A stretch of DNA of 64,000 nt from a bacterium (GTDB taxonomy: Bacteria; Krumholzibacteriota; Krumholzibacteriia; LZORAL124-64-63): the NCBI GenBank assembly GCA_016712675.1, contig JADJQR010000001.1, positions 2,604,001-2,668,000 on the forward strand, written 5' to 3'. The translations under genes and the position numbers were made by a program. The number at the start of each line of letters is the position of its first letter. The first letter of the stretch is position 1. Below, in pieces: positions 43,148 through 50,940 of this stretch. Under the pieces are notes generated by a model. It was not told where the DNA came from. It worked only from the letters and a program-made list of their open reading frames with translations, and ran no database searches.

Positions 43148-43241
43148 GTAGTTCGGTGATGGAAACGATTCCGGGCAGGCTATCCGCAGGGCCGAAGGCC
43201 CGAGGACTGCCTGCCCGGGATCGTTGCCATCACCGAACTAC
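43148..43241. repeat. Long inverted repeat at the infB stop codon
   Basis: Arms at 43148-43180 and 43209-43241 (33 bases each) are complementary at 31 positions. The 28-base loop holds a smaller hairpin (GGGCC-TTC-GGCCC on the minus strand). The minus-strand transcript would place the infB stop codon in the 5' arm, and the fused rbfA-nrnA start about 80 bases beyond the 3' arm. No T-run follows, so it is not a classical terminator; an RNase III site, translation-control hairpin or MITE-like insertion is possible. Confidence 0.8.
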
Positions 43242-46144
43242 AACTCGGTCCTCTTGATTTCCTCGATCTCGTAGCACTCGAGCACGTCGCCCTCTTCGAT
43301 GTCGTAGAAGTGCTCCAGGCCGATGCCGCACTCGTAGCCGGTGGCCACCTCGCGCACATCCTCCTTGAAGCGCTTCAGCGAGTTCACCTTGCCCTCGAAG
43401 ACGACCATCTCGTTGCGCACCAGGCGGGCCCGCGAGTTGCGCTTGATGACCCCGTCCAGGACCATCGAGCCGGCCACGGCGCCGACCTTCGGGATCCGGA
43501 ACACGGCGCGCACCTGGGCGCGTCCGGTCGAGACCTCGCGCTTGATGCTGCCCAGCAGGCCCGCCATCGCCTTCTTCAGCGTGTCGACGGCCTCGTAGAT
43601 GATGTCGAAGACCTCGATGGTCACGTTGTGGCGCTTGGCCAGCTCCTGGATAGCCGCGCCCGGGCGCAGATGGAAGCCGATGATCATGGCGTTCACGTTG
43701 GCAGCCAGCAGCACGTCCGACTCCGACACGGCGCCCACGGCCTTGTGCATGATGCGGATCTGCACCTCGGCCGTGTTCAGCTCCATGAGCTGGTCGGCCA
43801 GGGCCTCGACCGAGCCGGCCACGTCGCCCTTGATGATGATCGGCAGTTCCTTGAGGTCGCCGGTGGTCATCAGGGCGGCCAGGTTGTCCAGGTCGATGGC
43901 CTGCTTCGGCCCCACCAACTTCTGCTGGCGCTGCAGGCTGCGCCGCTTGGCGGCCAGCTCGCGGGCCTCGCGCTCGGACTCGACCACATAGAAGCGGTCG
44001 CCGGCTTCCGGCACGTTCGACGCGCCCAGCACCTCGCAGGGCTCGCCCGGCATGACCACCTTCATGGTCTTGCCGCGCTCGTCCTGCAGGGCGCGCACCT
44101 TTCCGTCGACCATACCGGCCAGGAAGTTGTCGCCCATCTTCAGGGTGCCCTGCTCCACCAGCACGGTGAACACGACGCCCCGGCCCTGCTCCTTCTTGGC
44201 CTCGATGACGATGCCGCGGGCCGGCCCCTTCGGGCTGGCCTTCAGCTCCAGGACCTCGGCCTGCAGGTGGATCAGCTCGAGCAGGTTCTCGATGCCGATC
44301 CCCTTTTTGGCGGAGATCTCGGCGATCATCGTCGTGCCGCCGAACTCCTCGACGGCGATGCCGTGCTGCAGGAGCTCGTGCTTGACCAGCTCGGGGCGCG
44401 AGCCCGGCAGGTCGATCTTGTTGATCGCGACGATCATCGGCACGCCCGCGGCCTTCGCATGCGAAATGGCCTCGACGGTCTGCGGCATGACGCGGTCATC
44501 GGCGGCCACGATCAGGATGACGATGTCCGTCACCTGGGCGCCGCGCGCGCGCATCGCGGTGAAGGCGGCGTGACCAGGGGTGTCCAGGAAGGTGATCGGC
44601 CCCTTATCGGTGGCCACGGTGTAGGCGCCGATGTGCTGCGTGATGCCGCCGGCCTCGCCCGCGATGACATTCGTCTTGCGGATGCGGTCCAGCAGCGACG
44701 TCTTGCCGTGGTCGACGTGACCCATCACGGTCACCACGGGCGGCCGATCGACCAGGTCCGCATCGTCGACCTCGGCCTCCTCGAACATTTCCTCACCGTA
44801 CTCGGAGAGGAACTCGACCTCGCGGTCGTACTCCGCGGCCAACAGCTCGATGTTCGTCTTCTCGAGGCGCTGGTTGATCGTGGCCATGATGCCAACGCTG
44901 AACAGCTTCGCGATCAGCTCCTGGGCCCGCACCTGGAGCTTGTCGGCCAGCTCCTGCACGGTGATGAACTCGGTCAGTTTCAGCAGGGTGGTCTCCACCG
45001 GTTCGTCGTCCTCCGCGCTTTCGCCCTTGCGACGCTTCCTCTTGCCCAGGCCGCTGCCCAGCTGCGCCATGGTCTGCTTGACCGCGCGCTGCACCTCGAC
45101 CTCGTCGACCTTCTTCTTCTTCTTGCGGGCACGCTTGGCCCGCTGGTTCGCATCGCGCGATTCCGCTTCGTCGCGACGGCGCTGGATCGCGGCCTTGATC
45201 GAGTCGCGCACCGATTCGCTGGTCACGCCACCGGCGGCGGCGGCAGCGGCGGCCGCGGCACTGCCGGCAGCACCGGGAGCCCCACCGGCAGCCCCCTGGT
45301 CGGCGCGAACCTTGGGCGCCGGACGCACGATGTCGCCGATCTTGTATCCGTCGTGCTTCTTCGTGCCGATGCCCGCCAACGGGTCGACCGCCGCCGGCCC
45401 GGCCGCCGTTGCCGGTGCCGCCGGTGGGTTGGCCTCGTCCGCGGGTGCAGCGGCTTCGCCGGCCTGGGTGCCGATCGTCTCATCAGCCTGCTCGGCGGAC
45501 CCCGCCGTCACGACCGGAGCGGGCTCGTGGATCTCCACCGGGGCCGCGACCGGCTGCGGGATGGGTTCGGGAGCCGCAACCGGCTCCTCGGGCTTCGGCA
45601 GGTCGGCCTTCTTCACCAGTCGCGCCTTGACGACCTGGCGGGCCTGCGCATGCTCCTCGCGGCTACGGGCCAGGTCGGCTTCGCGCTTCTGTTCATCGGC
45701 ACGGCGACGATCGATCTCGGCCTGGCGCGCCTGCTCGACGGCATCCTTCTCGGCCTGGGCCCTCTTGGAGACCGCGGTGGCCTGGCCGGCCTTCTTGATG
45801 ACCAGCACGGTCGGCTTGGCCGGAGCCTTCTTCTTGGTCACCTTCTTCTTGGTGACCTTGACCTCGGGCTCCGGCTCGTCGCTGGGCACCGGCTTTTCGA
45901 GCGGCTTGAGCGCGGCCACGTTCTTGAGCTGGTCCGGGTTCAGCCCGTGCGAGCGCGCGTAGTTCTCGCGCGCGAGCTCACGCTTGCGCTGGAAGACGGC
46001 GTGGACCTTGTCCACGTCCTCGTCCTCCACCACGCTCATGTGGCTCTTGGCCTGCACCTTCATCTTCTGGAGCAGGGCCATGATCTGCTTGCTGTCCACC
46101 CCGTAGTGGCGGCCCAGCTCGTAGACGCGCAGCTTCCTCACCAA
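43238..46144 (-). CDS. infB: Translation initiation factor IF-2
   Basis: A 968-residue IF-2. IF2_N (MVRKLRVYELGRHYGVDSKQ) is followed by a long Lys/Ala/Glu-rich linker, a second IF2_N-like region (about 390-440, LTEFITVQELADKLQVRAQE) and the GTPase: VVTVMGHVDHGKTSLLDRIR, GGITQHIGAYTV, LDTPGHAAF, NKIDLPG and the SAK segment, then domains II-IV ending YDIEEGDVLECYEIEEIKRT. It loads initiator tRNA on the 30S subunit. The start is TTG 46144 (or GTG 46141) behind GGAGGT, a non-ATG start for an initiation factor. The stop lies inside the long inverted repeat. Confidence 0.97.
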   Translation of the reverse strand: MVRKLRVYELGRHYGVDSKQIMALLQKMKVQAKSHMSVVEDEDVDKVHAVFQRKRELARENYARSHGLNPDQLKNVAALKPLEKPVPSDEPEPEVKVTKKKVTKKKAPAKPTVLVIKKAGQATAVSKRAQAEKDAVEQARQAEIDRRRADEQKREADLARSREEHAQARQVVKARLVKKADLPKPEEPVAAPEPIPQPVAAPVEIHEPAPVVTAGSAEQADETIGTQAGEAAAPADEANPPAAPATAAGPAAVDPLAGIGTKKHDGYKIGDIVRPAPKVRADQGAAGGAPGAAGSAAAAAAAAAGGVTSESVRDSIKAAIQRRRDEAESRDANQRAKRARKKKKKVDEVEVQRAVKQTMAQLGSGLGKRKRRKGESAEDDEPVETTLLKLTEFITVQELADKLQVRAQELIAKLFSVGIMATINQRLEKTNIELLAAEYDREVEFLSEYGEEMFEEAEVDDADLVDRPPVVTVMGHVDHGKTSLLDRIRKTNVIAGEAGGITQHIGAYTVATDKGPITFLDTPGHAAFTAMRARGAQVTDIVILIVAADDRVMPQTVEAISHAKAAGVPMIVAINKIDLPGSRPELVKHELLQHGIAVEEFGGTTMIAEISAKKGIGIENLLELIHLQAEVLELKASPKGPARGIVIEAKKEQGRGVVFTVLVEQGTLKMGDNFLAGMVDGKVRALQDERGKTMKVVMPGEPCEVLGASNVPEAGDRFYVVESEREARELAAKRRSLQRQQKLVGPKQAIDLDNLAALMTTGDLKELPIIIKGDVAGSVEALADQLMELNTAEVQIRIMHKAVGAVSESDVLLAANVNAMIIGFHLRPGAAIQELAKRHNVTIEVFDIIYEAVDTLKKAMAGLLGSIKREVSTGRAQVRAVFRIPKVGAVAGSMVLDGVIKRNSRARLVRNEMVVFEGKVNSLKRFKEDVREVATGYECGIGLEHFYDIEEGDVLECYEIEEIKRTEL

Positions 46145-46208
46145 CTCGCACTACCTCCGACAGCGGGATGTCCGCCGCACCCGGCCCAAGCGGCCCGGCG
46201 CCCCGGCG

Positions 46209-46532
46209 TCACCCCAGTTTCCGGATCCCGGCGACGAAACCCGGGTCACTCACACCGACGATCACCAGCTTGTTGCGGCCCAGCGCCGTCGCCAGGTCTT
46301 CGCCGGTGACCACGCCGGTCACGAAGCCCTTCACCGGCTCCAGCCGCAGCGCACGCGTGCGCTGCGAAGCCCCCATGTCCGACGCCAGCACCACCAGCGG
46401 CTCCTTGCCCCGGTGAACGGCCTGCTCGACCGCGCTGAACCCCACCTGCAGCTTGCCCGCCCGCATCGCCAGGCCGAGCAGCGCCAGCAGGCGCACCGGG
46501 TCGATCGGGCCGGGCGTCGCCGCGTCGGCCAT
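46209..46532 (-). CDS. L7Ae/L30e family RNA-binding protein (YlxQ)
   Basis: A 107-residue protein: LLALLGLAMRAGKLQVGFSA, LVVLASDMGASQRTRAL and GFVTGVVTGEDLATALGRNK show the L7Ae/L30e fold, known as YlxQ in the nusA-infB operon, where it probably binds kink-turn RNA. ATG 46532 abuts the nusA stop. The usual partner gene ylxR (DUF448), which normally lies between nusA and ylxQ, is absent. Confidence 0.92.
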   Translation of the reverse strand: MADAATPGPIDPVRLLALLGLAMRAGKLQVGFSAVEQAVHRGKEPLVVLASDMGASQRTRALRLEPVKGFVTGVVTGEDLATALGRNKLVIVGVSDPGFVAGIRKLG

Positions 46533-48038
46533 CTAGTCGTCCAGTTCCGTGTTGGCGAACGGGTCGACCTTCTTCGCTTCGCCATCGTCCCCGTCGGCTT
46601 CTCCGCTACCGGTGGGGAAGTCCTTGAACAGGTCGTCCGACGGCATCGGCACCTCTCCCTGTTCGAAGGCGGCCAGCGCCTCGTCCGAGTCGATCGAGCC
46701 GACGTCCAGCGCCGACTCGTCGAAGAGCGGGCGCTCGGCGGCCGCTTCCTTCGCCAGTTCCTCGACGATGGTCCTCTCGATGAGCTTCTTCAACTCGTCC
46801 GAGGTGACCTGCGCCGTGGACTGCAGCGTCTCGGCCAGGTCCTCGTCCAGTCCCGGCACCGTGATCAGGTCCGCGTACGGCACGTCGGCCAGCGCATCGA
46901 TCGAGTCGATGCCGACGGCCTCCAGCACCACCAGCAGCTCGGGCGTGATGCCCTCCATCTCGGAGAGCTTCATGCTCATCTCGTCGATCACGCGCTGGCG
47001 GATGCCGTACTCGCGCGCCGAGACCAGGTCGATCTTCCACTCGGTCAGCTTGGCGGCCAGGCGGACATTCTTGCCTTCCTTGCCGATCGCCTTGCTGAGC
47101 TGGTCGTCGGCCACCACCACGGTCGCTTCGTTGCGCTCGCGGTTCAGGATGATGTTGTTCACGATCGCCGGGCTCAGCGCGCGCGAGATCATCAGGCTGG
47201 GCTCCTGGCTCCAGGGCACGATGTCCACGCGCTCGCCCGAGAGTTCGCGCGTGACGGCCTGCACGCGGCTGCCCTTCATGCCCACGCACGAACCCACGGG
47301 GTCGACGCGATCGTCGTGACTGATCACGGCGATCTTGGACCGCGTTCCCGGTTCGCGCGCCACGGCCTTGATCTCGACGATCTTCTCCTGGATCTCCGGC
47401 ACTTCCTGCTCGAACAGCGCCTTCAGGAACCCGGGGTGGCTGCGCGACAGGATGACCTGCGGCCCCTTCGCGTTGTCCAGCACCTCGATGATGAAGCAGC
47501 GCACCGTCTTGCCCTGGTGCAGCTTCTCGCCCCGGATCTGCTCGCGGAACGGCATCATGGCCTCGGTGCGGCCCAGGTTGACCAGCACGTTGCCGCGGTC
47601 GACCTGCTGCACGGTGCCGACGATGATCTCGTTGACCCGGTCCTTGTATTCCTCGTAGATCTGCGCGCGCTCGGCCTCGCGCACCTTCTGAACCAGGATC
47701 TGCTTGGCCACCAGGATGGCGTTGCGGCCGAACTCCTTGATGTCCATCGGCCAGCGCACTTCGTCGCCCAGGCCGACCTCGTCGCCGAACTCAAGCTGGG
47801 CTTCCTCCAGCGAGATGTCGGTGTCGGGGTCGTCGAGCTCCTCGACCACGGTCTTGACCATCTCGACGCTCATCTCGCCCGTCACCGGGTCGACCTTGGC
47901 ATCGATGTTCGCCTCGGCGCCCAGCTTCTTGCGGGCGGCCGACTGCAGGCCGGCCTCGAGCGACTCGATGATGATCGCCTTGTCGATGTTCTTCTCCCTG
48001 ACGATCTCCGTCAGGGCATTCAGCACGTTGTGGTCCAT
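46533..48038 (-). CDS. nusA: Transcription termination/antitermination factor NusA
   Basis: A 501-residue NusA: N-terminal RNA-polymerase-binding domain (ALTEIVREKNIDKAIIIESL), S1 domain (VGTVQQVDRGNVLVNLGRTE), two KH domains (DPVGSCVGMKGSRVQAVTRE; VVADDQLSKAIGKEGKNVRL), then two helix-hairpin-like acidic repeats, of which only the second resembles AR1/AR2, and an acidic end (GEADGDDGEAKKVDPFANTE). It modulates pausing and termination. It follows rimP by three bases, and ylxQ begins right after its stop. NusA itself could regulate the attenuator in the rimP leader. Confidence 0.96.
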   Translation of the reverse strand: MDHNVLNALTEIVREKNIDKAIIIESLEAGLQSAARKKLGAEANIDAKVDPVTGEMSVEMVKTVVEELDDPDTDISLEEAQLEFGDEVGLGDEVRWPMDIKEFGRNAILVAKQILVQKVREAERAQIYEEYKDRVNEIIVGTVQQVDRGNVLVNLGRTEAMMPFREQIRGEKLHQGKTVRCFIIEVLDNAKGPQVILSRSHPGFLKALFEQEVPEIQEKIVEIKAVAREPGTRSKIAVISHDDRVDPVGSCVGMKGSRVQAVTRELSGERVDIVPWSQEPSLMISRALSPAIVNNIILNRERNEATVVVADDQLSKAIGKEGKNVRLAAKLTEWKIDLVSAREYGIRQRVIDEMSMKLSEMEGITPELLVVLEAVGIDSIDALADVPYADLITVPGLDEDLAETLQSTAQVTSDELKKLIERTIVEELAKEAAAERPLFDESALDVGSIDSDEALAAFEQGEVPMPSDDLFKDFPTGSGEADGDDGEAKKVDPFANTELDD

Positions 48039-48041
48039 GCG

Positions 48042-48746
48042 CTAACTCTCCTGCCTGTCCTTGCCGTCAGCCGGCTTGCCGTCCCGGTTCTTGGGGCGGC
48101 CCTTGCGGCGCGCCGGCCGTTCACGGCGCGCCTGCTGTTTCGCGTCCTTCTTCTGCCGGCGATCGGCGTGGATGATCGCCTGCACGTCGAACTCGGGATC
48201 CAGGTTGCCCTCGCGAAGCCGGCCCATCCCGATGGTCACGGGCTTCGGCTCGCTCTGCGGCGCGGTCGGCGCGGCGTCATTGGTCTCCCCGGGCGCCGAC
48301 GTCTCGGAGCGCGGCACCGGCCGGATCGTCACCGACGCCTGGCCGACCGCCAGCAGCGTGCCGCGCAGGCGCTTGCTGCCATCGGTGACGGCCACCTTCA
48401 CCTCGACGCGCTGGCCGACCGCCGCCAGCCAGTGCGCCTGCGTGCGCAGCGGACGCCGCACGCCGGGCGACGACACTTCCAGCACGTAGGGGTCGGCGAT
48501 GCGGTCGGCTTCCTCGAGCAGCATGCTGCAGGTGCGCGACGCGGTCGCGACCTCGTCCAGCGTGATGCCGCCATCCGGGGTGTCGACGAAGATGCGCAGC
48601 GTGATGCGACCGCCGCCACGGAACACCCGCACGTCCAGCAGCTCGAAGCCCTGACCCGCGAGCTCGCCCTCCAGCAACGCGATGACTTCGGCGGCGAGCC
48701 GCCTCGGTTCGAATCGCGTGCTCTCGGGGGCTCCGGGTTCGGCCAA
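48042..48746 (-). CDS. rimP: Ribosome maturation factor RimP
   Basis: A RimP of about 234 residues acting on 30S assembly: RLAAEVIALLEGELAGQGFE and ITLRIFVDTPDGGITLDEVA, then SRTCSMLLEEADRIADPYVL, EVSSPGVRRPLRTQAHW and the C-terminal SH3-like part, which is followed by an unusual basic tail (RRQKKDAKQQARRERPARRK). TTG 48746 is chosen because GGAAGG lies nine bases before it; the frame is open up to GTG 48806, but that extension crosses the T9 tail of a terminator and has no family resemblance. It is the first gene of the nusA-infB operon. Confidence 0.9.
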   Translation of the reverse strand: MAEPGAPESTRFEPRRLAAEVIALLEGELAGQGFELLDVRVFRGGGRITLRIFVDTPDGGITLDEVATASRTCSMLLEEADRIADPYVLEVSSPGVRRPLRTQAHWLAAVGQRVEVKVAVTDGSKRLRGTLLAVGQASVTIRPVPRSETSAPGETNDAAPTAPQSEPKPVTIGMGRLREGNLDPEFDVQAIIHADRRQKKDAKQQARRERPARRKGRPKNRDGKPADGKDRQES

Positions 48747-48780
48747 TGCGTCGCCGCCTTCCAACTGGGCTCTCGGGCTC

Positions 48781-48806
48781 AAAAAAAAAGTGGACCTGAA
48801 GCCCAC
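48781..48806 (-). terminator. Rho-independent terminator in the rimP leader, candidate attenuator
   Basis: On the minus strand GTGGGC and GTCCAC form a six-base-pair stem around a five-base loop, followed by nine T residues (48781-48789). It lies between the predicted promoter (48852-48880) and rimP, so it ends in the operon's leader. The upstream sequence CCCAC (48831-48835) can pair with either of two GTGGG copies, 48816-48820 or 48802-48806, giving mutually exclusive forms. It might alternatively end transcripts from the methyltransferase gene upstream. Confidence 0.7.
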
Positions 48807-48851
48807 CTCAAAAAGCCCACCTGCGGTGCCGTGGGGTCTCTGGGTGTTGCC

Positions 48852-48880
48852 AATATACCCGGCGGTGCGGCTGGGGGCAA
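48852..48880 (-). promoter_or_regulatory. Predicted promoter of the rimP-nusA-infB operon
   Basis: On the minus strand TTGCCC (48875-48880) and TATATT (48852-48857) are spaced by 17 bases, close to sigma-70 consensus. Transcription would start near 48845, leaving a leader of about 100 bases that contains the hairpins at 48816-48835 and 48790-48806. Confidence 0.5.
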
Positions 48881-49018
48881 GCTCAATCGCCGGGGCGGGT
48901 TCCGGCGCCCCGGGGCGCGGTCGGGCAGGTCGCGCCGGTTCGGTGCCGGCCGGAGGGCCTGCGCGCGCCGGCTAGCCATGTTTATTTTTGACAGCAATTT
49001 ATCGAATCGCGTTCCGAC

Positions 49019-49768
49019 TCAGGCTGAACCCCCTGCCTCCAGCACGTCGATCACCCAGGGGGCCACCTCGCACTCGCTGACCCAGGCGTGCGGCTCGTCG
49101 GGGCGGCCCAGCGGGAAGTGTTCCTCCAGCCGCCGCAGTCCCGCCCGGCGGTACACTTCCAGGAAATCCTGCCGCTCCCACAGGACGTCGTCCACCGGCC
49201 GGCGGTCCGGCACGTCGAGCATGATGATGCGCACGATATCGCCGGTCCGCGCCGCGCGGTTGGCCGGGAAGTCCTTCGTCGAGAAGGACAGCCACTCGTG
49301 CGTGTAGATGTCCGGCGACGAGAGCAGGTTCACCAGCCGGCCGCCGGGAGCCAGCCGCGCCCGCAACTGCGACAGCAGGGCCACCTTCCGTTCCCAGCCA
49401 GGCACGTTGTCGAAGGTGAACGCCGAGAGGATCAGGTCGAAGGGGCCCGGCACCCTGGCGCCCAGGTCCCCGTCGTCCACCAGTTCGTAGCGCCCCTGCG
49501 CGTCACGCACGCGCGCCCGCTCGAGCATCGCCGCCGAGATGTCGGCACCGCAGGCATCGTAGCCCAGTCCCTGGAGGAACCGCGTCGAGCGCCCGGCCCC
49601 GCAGCCGAAGTCCAGCGCACGGCGCCCTTCGCCCTGCCCGTGGCGCGCGACGAGATCCGGGATGTCGCGGAAGGCCAGGCTGTACGTGGCCGGGTATTCC
49701 AGCTGGTCGTACGAGGCGGCGCGATCGGTGTCGTCGTAGGCGTTGCGGAAGGCGTCGTCGGCGGTCAT
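49019..49768 (-). CDS. Class I SAM-dependent methyltransferase
   Basis: A 249-residue methyltransferase: motif I is ALDFGCGAGRSTRFLQGLGY, followed by GADISAAMLERAR, FDLILSAFTFDNVPGWERKV and LAPGGRLVNLLSSPDIYT. It belongs to the Methyltransf_25/11 type; the substrate is unknown. ATG 49768 has GAGGT upstream and follows the ABC permease gene region by about 70 bases on the same strand. Downstream is the rimP leader, whose terminator may also serve this gene. Confidence 0.88.
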   Translation of the reverse strand: MTADDAFRNAYDDTDRAASYDQLEYPATYSLAFRDIPDLVARHGQGEGRRALDFGCGAGRSTRFLQGLGYDACGADISAAMLERARVRDAQGRYELVDDGDLGARVPGPFDLILSAFTFDNVPGWERKVALLSQLRARLAPGGRLVNLLSSPDIYTHEWLSFSTKDFPANRAARTGDIVRIIMLDVPDRRPVDDVLWERQDFLEVYRRAGLRRLEEHFPLGRPDEPHAWVSECEVAPWVIDVLEAGGSA

Positions 49769-49839
49769 CGGTTGCCACCTCGTGTCCCGTGGTCCCGGGC
49801 GGCGCGCGCGCGCCGCTGCCACCCGATGATAGCTCCCGC

Positions 49840-50940
49840 TCACTGCCAGCGGAAGATCCGAACCGCCACCCCGAACCCCACCAGCCCCCAGGCCAGCAGG
49901 ATCAGCACCGGCGCCCACAGCGCGCCGAGGCCCAGGCCGTCGTTCATGACCCCGCGCAGCGCATCGTTGAGCGCCGTCAGCGGCAGCGCGCGGATGAAAG
50001 GCAGGGCGAACTCCGGGAAACGCTCGTAGCTGAAGAAGGTGCCCGACAGCAGCCACATCGGCAGCTGCACCAGGTTCATCCAGCCGCTGACCGCCTCGAC
50101 AGTGCGCGGGCGCGCGGCGACCAGCAGCCCGATGCCGCCGAAGCTGAGTGCCCCCAGCAGCGAGACCAGGCCCAGCAGCGCCAGGGAGCCGGCCACCTCG
50201 ACGCCGAACAGCACGCGCCCGGCGCCGGCGATGGCCGCCACCTCCAGGCCCAGGAACAGCAGCCTTGAGAGCGCGATCGACAGCAGGTAGTCGCCGCGCC
50301 GCATGGGCGTGGCGGCCAGGCGCTTGAGCAGCTTGTTGGTGCGCGCGATGACCACCGAGAAGCCGATGCCCCACAGGCCGCTGCCCATCAGGTTCAGGCC
50401 GATCAGGCCGGGAATCAGGAAGTCGATGTAGCGCGCGCCGTGCCGCGGGGCGTCCTCGTCACGCGCGGCCACGGCGTCGGCGCGGCCGCACGCCCGCTGC
50501 ACGACGTCGTCCACCAGCAGGCGCGCGGCGCGGCCCTCGGCGCGGGCGCCGTCGAAGCGGTAGGCCAGCGGCGGCGGCGCGCCGTCGCCGGGTACGGCCG
50601 CGTCCGCATCCAGCGCGACGATCACCTCGACCCGCGTCTTGCGCAGCGCCAGCGCGGCGGCTTCCTCGTCCAGGATCTTCACGTCCAGCTGCGGCGAGGC
50701 ACGCAGCCGCGCCTCCAGTTCCGCGCGCGCCGCGGGCGGCCCCGACTCCAGCAGCGCCACGGCCGTGCGCCCGCCATTCTGGCTGCGGAAGGCGATGCCC
50801 AGGGCCACGGCCATCAGCACCGGGAACACGAAGACCCAGAACACCGCCTCGGGCTCGCGCACGAACTCGAGGATGCGCGCGCGCGTCAGTTCGGCCAGGG
50901 CGCCGGCGCGCCGGCCCCCGCCGGGCTGCCTACTGTTCAC
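49840..50940 (-). CDS. ABC-2 type transporter permease
   Basis: A 366-residue permease with one N-terminal membrane helix (AVFWVFVFPVLMAVALGIAF), a soluble periplasmic domain of about 130 residues and five C-terminal helices (YIDFLIPGLIGLNLMGSGLW, MNLVQLPMWLLSGTFFSYER). This is the ABC-2 exporter fold used for drugs, lipids or glycans. GTG 50940 overlaps the ATPase gene's stop by eleven bases. With the ATPase it forms a complete two-gene exporter; the substrate is unknown. Confidence 0.9.
   Translation of the reverse strand: MNSRQPGGGRRAGALAELTRARILEFVREPEAVFWVFVFPVLMAVALGIAFRSQNGGRTAVALLESGPPAARAELEARLRASPQLDVKILDEEAAALALRKTRVEVIVALDADAAVPGDGAPPPLAYRFDGARAEGRAARLLVDDVVQRACGRADAVAARDEDAPRHGARYIDFLIPGLIGLNLMGSGLWGIGFSVVIARTNKLLKRLAATPMRRGDYLLSIALSRLLFLGLEVAAIAGAGRVLFGVEVAGSLALLGLVSLLGALSFGGIGLLVAARPRTVEAVSGWMNLVQLPMWLLSGTFFSYERFPEFALPFIRALPLTALNDALRGVMNDGLGLGALWAPVLILLAWGLVGFGVAVRIFRWQ

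Noticed and set aside
43310-46309. A 999-codon open frame on the plus strand opposite infB
   Set aside because: It is antisense to the well-conserved IF-2 gene, has no family resemblance, is rich in His/Arg/Gln/Gly as chance GC-rich frames are, and has no ribosome site.
48747-48806. Extension of RimP to GTG 48806
   Set aside because: It would translate the terminator stem and T9 run, lacks a ribosome site and adds no family sequence.
46413-49307. A 964-codon plus-strand frame opposite nusA and rimP
   Set aside because: Antisense to two conserved genes; composition is that of a chance frame in GC-rich DNA.
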